Origin: Podochytrium sp. JEL0797
Taxonomy: Eukaryota > Chytridiomycota > Chytridiomycetes > Chytridiales > Chytriomycetaceae
DNA: 26,020 nucleotides
Direction: 5' to 3'
NCBI GenBank assembly: GCA_027596195.1
Contig: JADGJG010000279.1
Location: 1-26,020 of the forward strand
Position numbers and translations under genes: made by a program. Every line of letters starts with the position of its first letter. Position 1 is the stretch's first letter. Positions 19,126 through 26,020 of this stretch are shown piece after piece. The notes beneath the pieces are model-generated. The model was not told the DNA's origin and ran no database searches. It worked only from the letters and a program-made list of their open reading frames with translations.

Positions 19126-21431
19126 ATGACGGCCTTCACAGTCGAACAGGTCGCAAAGCACAACAAGGTGATCTTTCTCTCTTTCTCTCTTTCTCTCTCA
19201 CTTTCATAAGCTCAACGCGGTTCATTCTCAACCCAGGAAACCGACAATTGGATCATTGTGCATGGAAAGGTGAACAAATAAATCAAAGTCCCCCCATCTT
19301 CAATTCTAACTCGCCGCATATCGAAATACAGGTCTACGATATTGTGAGTACTTCAAATCTTCCTGTTGGGACCGCAAGACGTGCGCGGTTTCCAGATCTC
19401 GAATGACCCAGAGCCCGCCCTCGCCCTTCCCACGCCAACAATCTGACCACGTTAACCCTCACCCATCAGACCAACTTCCTCTCCGAACACCCAGGAGGCA
19501 AAAAAGTCCTTGTCAAGGTAGCTATCACCAAATTGTCCAAGCAGGCGGGATCATTCTGACCGCATAACACGTGTTTTTGTCCTCAGGTGGCTGGAACCGA
19601 CGCCTCCAAACAGTTTGACCAGTTCCATAATGCGGGCGTGCTTGAGAAATTCGGTCCAAAGGTGAGATCGTGGAGTGTGTGGCACCTTGCGGCTTTGGCG
19701 CCTCCTGGGATTTCGAAAAACTCGTGGGGGACATCCAAACGCGTCTCAAAAAACAACATGCCAATTAATTCCTTTATTTCCTATAGCTTCTCAAAGGAAC
19801 CATCGGGTCCGCTGCTGCCCCCACCACCGTGTCCGTTGTCGAGCCCCAACAAGCGCTCGTTGGAACCGAACCCGGCGAATCGTTTGGAGACCTCGTTCCC
19901 TTCGGTGACCCCTACTGGTACCAAGACTGGTCTAGTCCGTACTATAATGAGTCGCATCGTAAACTCAGAAGCTTTGTGAGAAATTTCTGCGAGAAGGAGA
20001 TCATGCCCTTCTGTTTTGAGTGTGAGTGATTTTTTTACGCGCGCGAATCTTGAAGTCTAACAAACGCTATTCTTGAAAACCCAGGGGATGAATCTAAATC
20101 CGTCCCCAAATCGCTGTTCCAAAAAGCCGCCGCCGCCGGCTTGCTCTCGTGTCTCGTGGGCTCTCACTTCCCTGCCGAACACTCCCCAACCCCACCCCCA
20201 GTCGGCATCAAACCAGAAGAATTTGACGCGTTCCACCCGTTTGTGGTCGTGGACGAGTTGTGTCGCTGCGGATCGGGAGGTGTCGCGTGGGGTCTCTTTG
20301 GCGGAATGGGGATCGGGTTGCCGCCCGTTTTGCATTTCGGGAGTGACGAGATGAAGAAGAGGGTTGTGCCAGCGGTGTTGAAGGGAGAGAAGTTTATTTG
20401 CTTGGCCATCACGGAGCCGAGTGGTTGGTATTTTTCTCCGTTTCTGCGCAGCAACTAACTTTCAATTTGGTTCACGCCGCAGCTGGTTCGGATGTGGCTA
20501 ACTTGGTCACGGAGGCCAAGAAGACGGCGGATGGAAAGCACTTCATTCTCAACGGTGAAAAGAAGTGGATCGTACGTATATTTGCGCCCCCCTCCGTCTC
20601 GAAATCAACCCCTCACACCATACTACAAACCAACAGACGAACGGAGTCTTTGCCGACTACTTCACCGTCGCCTGCCGCACTGGAGATGCCGGAATGAACG
20701 GCATCTCCCTCCTCTTGGTGGAACGCAGCATGCCGGGAGTCTCGACGCGTCAAATGAATTGCAGTGGAGTCTGGGCTTCGGGAACTTCCTTTGTGACATT
20801 TGAGGATGTCAAGGTTCCTGTGGAGAATTTGATTGGAAAGGAGAACAAGGGGTTCAAGTGCATCATGTGTGAGTTTTTCCTTTCGCGAGGTCGCCCTCAC
20901 GTTTTGCTGCAAGAAACCTTCTCACCAAAACCGCACACCTATCCAGACAACTTCAACAACGAGCGCATGGGAATCGCCATGCAAGCGACGCGTTTCTCCC
21001 GCGTCTGCTACGAGGACGCGCTCAAGTACGCGCACAAGCGCAAGACCTTTGGAAAACTCCTCATTGACCACCCCGTCATCCGCAACAAATTCGCCCACAT
21101 GGCGCGTCAAATCGAAGCTACCCACGCATGGATGGAAGTCCTCCTCCACCAAACCATGACAATGGACCCTGACCTTCAGATGCTCAAGCTCGGAGGCGCC
21201 GTTGCACTCTTGAAGGCGCAGAGCACACAGACGTTTGAGTTTTGCGCAAGAGAGGCTGCGCAGGTGTTTGGGGGGTTGAGTTATTCGAGGGGAGGACAGG
21301 CTGAGAGGGTCGAGAGGTTGTATCGCGAGGTGAGGGCGTATGCGATTCCGGGGGGGAGTGAGGAGATTATGTTGGAGTTGGGGATGAGACAGAGTTTGAA
21401 GGTGGCGGAGTTTATGGGGTCGAAGATGTGA
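19126..21431 (+). CDS. Cytochrome b5-acyl-CoA dehydrogenase fusion
   Basis: Ten exons: 19126..19167, 19237..19269, 19332..19343, 19470..19517, 19587..19661, 19787..20021, 20085..20423, 20483..20571, 20637..20868, 20947..21431; 529 residues. Residues 1-80 are a cytochrome b5 domain: WIIVHGKVYDI, EHPGGKKVL (first haem His) and FDQFHNAG (second haem His). From about residue 110 an acyl-CoA dehydrogenase follows: ITEPSAGSDVANL and LNGEKKWITNGVFAD (FAD/substrate region), FNNERMGIAMQATR, KRKTFGKLLIDHPVIRNKFA, and QVFGGLSYSRGG with a YREVRAYAIPGGSEEIM end. The enzyme would oxidise an acyl-CoA with FAD, with the b5 domain possibly receiving electrons. Such fusions are known in fungi. The third exon is only 12 bp, coding VYDI. 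Confidence 0.93.
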
Positions 21432-22323
21432 GACTTCTTGTTCAGTTCGCTTTTCGTTTCTTTCAATAAAGGGGGCGAAGGATGTGCGATTCCAAAAAAC
21501 AAACTAATACCCGGCCACCAACCACCAATACACGCGAACGCAACGAATTGGGGTTCTCAGAGAACAAAAGGAAAAAAAGGATTTGTGTATAGAAGTCGAG
21601 ATTCAAAACTGTTTATTTTTCTTTTCGTTCCATCACAACAAATAAACTCCAACGAAATCAACCACTAAACACTGAGACCGTTCCCCCTTTGTATTTATCG
21701 AATCTGCACGTTGAACCCACGCCATGCCCACACTCTGCCGCGCCGTCGAGATCTCAAGTACCTCCCATTGCACATCGGATTGCTGTCTCATGTCGCGTGA
21801 AGCAAAGGTATGCATGTTTGTTTTACCCCAACGCGACCTGTCAAACTAAAAAATCAAAGACACCCCCCAAACAGACTCATATCGATGCCACCAGATTCGA
21901 TAAATTAGTTCCATTGTTTAGTGGTTGATTTCGTTGGAGTTTATTCGATAAATACACCCTTCTATAAGTTTCGGTGTGATGGAAAGAAAAGAAAAAAAAA
22001 TAAGAACTACTTCGGATTTACAAAAAGAAGGAGAGAGGGTTTGTGATGGCCACGTTGTACGAAGGGAGGGTAGGAGAATGGAGCCGCCAACCTTTTGTGT
22101 CAGCTTATTGAAATATATTAAAACATCGCGATCGGAAATGAGAAAGGGAGCGGGTTGCGATTGAATCTGGTCAGTGCATACGCAATCATGCGCGCAATGT
22201 GGCGATGGATTAGGACAGCGCGAATCTGAGCCGAAAACAGCGAGCGCGTGTTGAATGTGGAGAAATGCCAGCTGCGACGAGAAGAAAGATGAATGCACGA
22301 TTTTATTCTGACTCTCTGAGTCC
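21432..22323. other. Intergenic region with a long inverted-repeat element
   Basis: No gene is supported. After the acyl-CoA dehydrogenase stop there is an AATAAA near 21465. The middle is taken up by the inverted-repeat element at 21641-21945 with related repeat sequence on both sides. The right part (about 22270-22323) is the 3' flank of the MFSD1-like gene, with an AATAAAA on its strand. Confidence 0.6.
21641..21945. repeat. Inverted-repeat (MITE-like) element with perfect 30-bp arms
   Basis: The arm at 21641-21670 (AATAAACTCCAACGAAATCA plus ACCACTAAAC) is the exact reverse complement of 21916-21945, with about 245 bp between. Outside the arms both flanks continue with a CCATCACA-type segment in mirror image, on the right after about 27 extra bases. 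The arm begins with the same AATAAACTCC found in the 398-482 foldback. The interior has no transposase. It could be a non-autonomous DNA element or two opposed copies of one repeat. Confidence 0.65.
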
Positions 22324-23835
22324 TCACTCCTTCATCCACAACCACCCAGCTCCTGTCACACCCAGTGCACACAACCCCGCGAAAAACAATCCCTTCAACC
22401 CCCCCACCCCATTGTCAAAATCAACGCAACACACATTGGAATCACTGTCAAGGAGACGTTCTGGCAACACACGGCGACCCCATACGCGAGTCCAACCACG
22501 TTCACTTGCACGCCAGTTTCCTCGAGAATCTTGGATTCCTGGCGCTTCGTGCAGTGGTTGATGAAAGGGAACATGAGGGTGAGGTTGATGGCGGCGACGA
22601 GACCAATCAGGGCGAGAGGGATTGTTGGGGAGAGGGTGGAGAAGCCGAGAGTGAGATGGATCAATGTAAAGAGGATCATGCTGAGGAATTCGACGAGGTA
22701 TCCGGCTGTGTTGGAGGTGAGGATTGCGCCGCAGACGGCGAGGAGGACGGTGGATGTAATCATGGGAATGCTGGATGAGAGAAATGGTGAGCCAAACACG
22801 TTTTCTGAACGAAAGTTTGGACAAGGTATTACCTCATGGCAAGTCCTGCTGTTACGGTGTCATTAGTGTACCACTTGGTCATCAAAAAGTCCAACGCCGT
22901 GTTGTTGAAGCAATACAAAACAGCGCGGAACGAAACAAACGTCCCACACACGATCCAAAAGCTGACGGGTAAATGCGAAATCGTGGCGGTTTCGACTGAT
23001 TGAACGCTTTCGATATCGGTAGGAGAACCGCATATCATTTCTGCGCGAGCTTGGGTGATGAGAGGCGTCATTTCCGTGTTGGCAGCCGGCTGCGTAAGAG
23101 CTGGATGCGCCATATTGCCAGTCAATTTATACAAGATGATAGAAGCCAGCAGAGAGATGAGACATGCGATAGTAGCACCGAGAATCGCGATTTCGACGCC
23201 AAAGTAGTGGTCAAGGAGCGGTGAAATGATGGAGTTGGCCACAGCACCGAGTTTGGAGAAGAACGCGTCTGTCATGATTCCAAATATGAGAACAACGCGA
23301 ATGGAACGCGCGAATAAAGAAAATGCACATACTCATGGCGGTTGCCAGCAACAAATTCTTTCCCTCGAACCAGCTTGCCATCAACACGGCTTGCGCAACA
23401 CTACAGGTTTCAGCGCCAGCGCCGAAGATAAAGCGCCCCTGCATTTCAACCCTCGTCAACAACGCGGCATTCACGATCAAAGAGACAACGTACCAAGAGC
23501 GCGAGAAACATGTTACCTCCAACCAACCCCACGTTGACCATAATCTGTCCGACGGCACTCATCAAGCAACATGCCAGCAACATCCTCTGGGACCCCACAA
23601 TCTCCGTGAATTTCCCCCCGTAGAACGGTAACACGGTGTTTGGGAGGGCGTAGAGAACGAAAAGAAGGTTCAGGGTGACCTGATATTCGATGTTTGGAAG
23701 AGCTTACAGAGCGGAGAAGGTTCAAATTTACCTGCCATTCCTCGTACTCCATTCCTAGGTGTCGGTTCAATTACGGATGGACGCAAGGAAGAGGAGCGCG
23801 AGTTTCATATGGCTTTGTGATTGCCCTTCTTTCAT
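22324..23835 (-). CDS. MFSD1: MFSD1-like major facilitator (lysosomal dipeptide transporter family), copy 1
   Basis: Likely exons complement(22395..22770, 22833..23268, 23333..23438, 23494..23679, 23732..23754, 23775..23835). The match is to MFSD1: ALPNTVLPFYGGKF, then GRFIFGAGAETCSVAQAVLM with ASWFEGKNL, and NAFFSKLGAVANSI. A polytopic membrane protein with a short first helix (KLALLFLAS) is predicted. MFSD1 is a lysosomal dipeptide exporter in animals; a vacuolar role here is inferred. Oddities: the intron 23774..23755 would be only 20 nt; the intron 23731..23680 resembles the exon after it; and the last helix (GLKGLFFAGLCALGVTGAGW, stop at 22324) lies one base out of frame past a G-rich run, so the read frame ends at 22395. 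Its right flank and most of the gene are duplicated downstream. Confidence 0.8.
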
Positions 23836-24302
23836 TTTTTGGATCGAATGATAGGGGCTTTCCTTATTAAAAAAGATAGATGTCGTAAGTTTTGAGTGCA
23901 TGCCTCCCATGGGTGGCTCGCGGAAATCAATGTGACTCAAGCTGACCGGGGCCTTATAAAATGGAGAGACTGGGAGAGAGAGAGAAAGAGAGAGAAATTC
24001 TTGTCGTCCATTTTTTTCCTTCCTCATACTTATTTTTCCCGCTTGTAAAAAGTACCCGCCTCACTTTCTTTACCCGCATATCATGATGATATCTGTGTGG
24101 CACGCGTTTCGGTGCTTGTGTATTCGGTCGGAAAATTTCCTGTTCTCTTCTTTCAACGCAAAAAAAAGGCGCCAATAAAATCAATCACTGCCATTTTTTC
24201 GATGCTGCTCACAGCTTTTAGCTTTTCTACAAAGAATTGGGAAATCATCAGATTCCGACTCGAACTCGAAAGACAAAAAACCCCAGACAGCGAAAAAGAA
24301 AG
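23836..24302. other. Upstream flank of MFSD1-like copy 1, no gene
   Basis: Contains a GA-rich simple tract (about 23970-23997) and the strand-specific promoter region for the transporter. Its right end holds a run of T on the minus strand just downstream of the tRNA half. No coding gene is supported. Confidence 0.6.
24293..24297 (-). terminator. RNA polymerase III terminator after the tRNA half
   Basis: On the minus strand a TTTTT run begins six bases after the tRNA 3' end (G73 at 24303), preceded by TTTC. This is the normal Pol III stop and shows the fragment derives from a true tRNA locus. Confidence 0.65.
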
Positions 24303-24345
24303 CGAGCCGGCCAGGGGTCGAACCTGGAATCTCTTGATTCGTAGT
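24303..24345 (-). tRNA. tRNA-Arg(ACG), 3' half only (positions 31-73)
   Basis: Minus strand reads anticodon loop CTACGAA (U33, anticodon ACG, A37), anticodon-stem 3' strand TCAAG, variable AGATT, T-arm CCAGG-TTCGACC-CCTGG with perfect pairing, acceptor 3' strand CCGGCTC and discriminator G. Counting from position 31 to 73 gives exactly 43 nt. The 5' half is missing: upstream on this strand lies the cut end of MFSD1-like copy 2. Not functional as it stands, with no A box. Confidence 0.85.
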
Positions 24346-25511
24346 GGATCAATGTAAAGAGGATCATGCTGAGGAATTCGACGAGGTATCCGGCTGTGTT
24401 GGAGGTGAGGATTGCGCCGCAGACGGCGAGGAGGACGGTGGATGTAATCATGGGAATGCTGGATGAGAGAAATGGTGAGCCAAACACGTTTTCTGAACGA
24501 AAGTTTGGACAAGGTATTACCTCATGGCAAGTCCTGCCGTTACTGTGTCATGTGTCATTAGTGCACCACTTGGTCATCAAAAAGTCCAACGCCGTGTTGT
24601 TGAAGCAATACAAAACAGCGCGGAACGAAACAAAGGTCCCGCACACGATCCAAAACGAAACGGGTAAATGCTTAATCATAGCGGTTTCGACTGGTTGCAC
24701 GCTTTCGATATCGGTAGGAGAACCGCATAGCGCGTGCTTGAGAGGCGTCATTTCCGTGTTGGCGGCTGGCTGCGTAAGAGTTGGATGCGCCATATTGCCA
24801 GTCAATTTATACAAGAGGATAGAAGCTAGCAGCGAGATGAGGATAGGGTATTGAGAATCGCGATTTCAACGCCAAAGTAGTGGTCAAGGAGCGGTGAGAT
24901 GATGGAGTTGGCAACAGCGCCGAGTTTGGAGAAGAACGCGTCTGTTATGATTCCAAAAATGAGAACAAGGTGATTGGAACGCGTGAATAAAGAGAAGGCA
25001 CATACTCATTGCGGTTGCCAGCAACAAATTCTTTCCCTCGAACCAGCTTGCCATCAACACGGCTTGCGCAACACTACAGGTTTCAGCGCCAGCGCCGAAG
25101 ATAAAGCGCCCCTACATTTCAGCGCTCGTCAACAAAGCAGCATTCACGATCAAACAGACAACGTACCAAGAGCGCGAGAAACATGTTACCTCGAACCAAC
25201 CCCACGTTGACCATAATCTGTCCGACGGCGCTCATCAAGCAACATGCCAGCAGCATTCTTTGGGACCCCACAAGCTCCGTGAATTTCCCCCCGTAGAAAG
25301 GTAACACGGTGTTTGGGAGGGCGTAGAGAACAAAGAGGAGGTTCAGGGTGACCTGAGATTCGATGTTGGGCAAAGCATACAGAGCGGAGAAGGTTCAAAG
25401 TACCTGCCATTCCTCGTACTTTCATTCCAAGGTGTCGGTTCAATTACGGATGGACGCAAGGAAGAGGAGCGCGAACTTCATGTGAGCTGATGGTGATTGT
25501 CCATCTTTCAT
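24346..25511 (-). pseudogene. MFSD1-like transporter, copy 2, truncated and frameshifted
   Basis: Corresponds to copy 1 from the ATG at 25511 (MKDGQSPSAHMKFALLFLAS) through the middle of its last exon, where the duplication junction cuts it at 24346. A 7-base deletion near 24840 and a 7-base insertion near 24548 put the intervening block (KLTGNMAHPTLTQPAANTEM, ending CTNDT) out of frame with the rest. Splice sites are largely kept. It lacks the C-terminal transmembrane helices, so it is most likely non-functional; the in-frame 3-base difference in the first exon suggests it was once under selection or that the copies diverged while both were intact. Confidence 0.85.
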
Positions 25512-25977
25512 TTTTTGGATCGATTGATAGGGGCTTTCCTTATTAAAAAAGATAGATGTCGTAAGTTTTGAGTGCATGCCTCCCATGGGTGGCTCGCGGA
25601 AATCAATGTGACTCAAGCTGACCGGGGCCTTACAAAAGGAGAGACTGGGAGAGAGAGAGAAAGAGAGAGAAATTCTTGTCGTCCATTTTTTTCCTTCCTC
25701 ATACTTATTTTTCCCGCTTGTAAAAAGTACCCGCCTCACTTTCTTTACCCGCATATCATGATGATATCTGTGTGGCACGCGTTTCGGTGCTTGTGTATTC
25801 GGTCGGAAAATTTCCTGTTCTCTTCTTTCAACGCAAAAAAAAGGCGCCAATAAAATCAATCACTGCCATTTTTTCGATGCTGCTCACAGCTTTTAGCTTT
25901 TCTACAAAGAATTGGGAAATCATCAGATTCCGACTCGAACTCGAAAGACAAAAAACCCCAGACAGCGAAAAAGAAAG
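25512..25977. other. Upstream flank of MFSD1-like copy 2, no gene
   Basis: Nearly identical to 23836-24302, including the GA-rich tract and the Pol III-type T run (25968-25972, minus strand). From 25638 onward it appears identical to unit 1. No gene is supported. Confidence 0.6.
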
Positions 25978-26020
25978 CGAGCCGGCCAGGGGTCGAACCT
26001 GGAATCTCTTGATTCGTAGT
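25978..26020 (-). tRNA. tRNA-Arg(ACG), 3' half at the window end
   Basis: Identical to the half at 24303-24345. Here the sequence simply runs out at position 31, so the 5' half may be present just beyond the window (an intact gene) or may again be replaced by duplicated transporter sequence. Confidence 0.8.

Larger units (their letters stand above)
22658..24345. repeat. Tandem duplication, unit 1 (1688 bp)
   Basis: Direct repeat of 24346-26020. It spans most of the MFSD1-like gene (all but part of its last exon), its upstream flank and a tRNA 3' half. Both units start at GGATCAATGTAAAGAGGATC and end at GATTCGTAGT. The last 383 bp (23963-24345 against 25638-26020) appear identical by eye, while the coding part carries many substitutions and several indels. 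Confidence 0.9.
24346..26020. repeat. Tandem duplication, unit 2 (1675 bp, reaches window end)
   Basis: Second unit of the direct duplication. It starts inside the last MFSD1-like exon and ends at the same base as unit 1 (26020 corresponds to 24345). Indels against unit 1 include about +7 near 24548, -15 near 24730 and -7 near 24840. Confidence 0.9.

Noticed and set aside
21641..21945. Inverted repeat considered as a hairpin RNA gene
   Set aside because: A similar arm sequence occurs in other intergenic repeats, so a dispersed element explains it better.
23966..24000. GA-rich repeat considered as a CRISPR or satellite
   Set aside because: Simple-sequence tract without spacers; also found only because the region is duplicated.

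Overview
This is intron-rich eukaryotic nuclear DNA, most likely from an early-diverging (chytrid-like) fungus. Nearly every gene is split by short GT-AG introns, mostly about 50-80 bp, often with a CTAAC/CTGAC-like branch site. Genes are tightly packed on both strands, and the recognisable proteins (Hpc2/ubinuclein, epsin, Mtg1, cytochrome b5-acyl-CoA dehydrogenase, MFSD1-type transporter) suit a fungus. One protein carries a QNAQ-type motif that I associate with ciliated or flagellated eukaryotes, which hints at a zoosporic lineage. The window looks like a whole contig: it opens in an artefact-like poly-C tract and ends exactly at a repeat boundary.

Layout. 1-684: poly-C, then a foldback repeat. 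685-4552 (-): DEVH-box RNA helicase with a mitochondrial-type presequence. 4648-5437 (+): C2H2 zinc-finger protein with decaying fingers. 5485-6980 (-): uncharacterised protein with the QNAQ motif. 7160-9001 (+): an unusual fusion of a Ty3/retrovirus-like reverse-transcriptase fragment, FTAADLN repeats and an eIF4G-type MA3 domain. 9037-11239 (+): Hpc2/ubinuclein. 11240-11772: dispersed repeats and fragments of the MTG1 3' end. 11773-12882 (-): Mtg1 GTPase, head to head (26 bp between ATGs) with epsin at 12909-15560 (+). 15953-16723 (+): unknown protein. 17497-17709 (+): small unknown ORF. 17887-18871 (-): class II aldolase/adducin-family protein, divergent from the b5-acyl-CoA dehydrogenase at 19126-21431 (+). 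21432-22323: long inverted-repeat element.

The right end (22324-26020) holds an MFSD1-like transporter gene and a direct tandem duplication of about 1.7 kb (22658-24345 and 24346-26020). The second copy of the transporter is truncated and frameshifted. The duplication junction lies precisely inside a tRNA-Arg(ACG) gene, leaving only its 3' half (positions 31-73), and the window stops at the same base of the second copy.

The genes are mostly unrelated housekeeping functions rather than a pathway. The most unusual objects are the RT-MA3 fusion gene, the tRNA-interrupting duplication, and an intron in the transporter that appears to be a duplicated piece of the neighbouring exon. Several coding regions carry apparent one-base frameshifts, one of them in a homopolymer, so some may be sequencing errors rather than real breaks.
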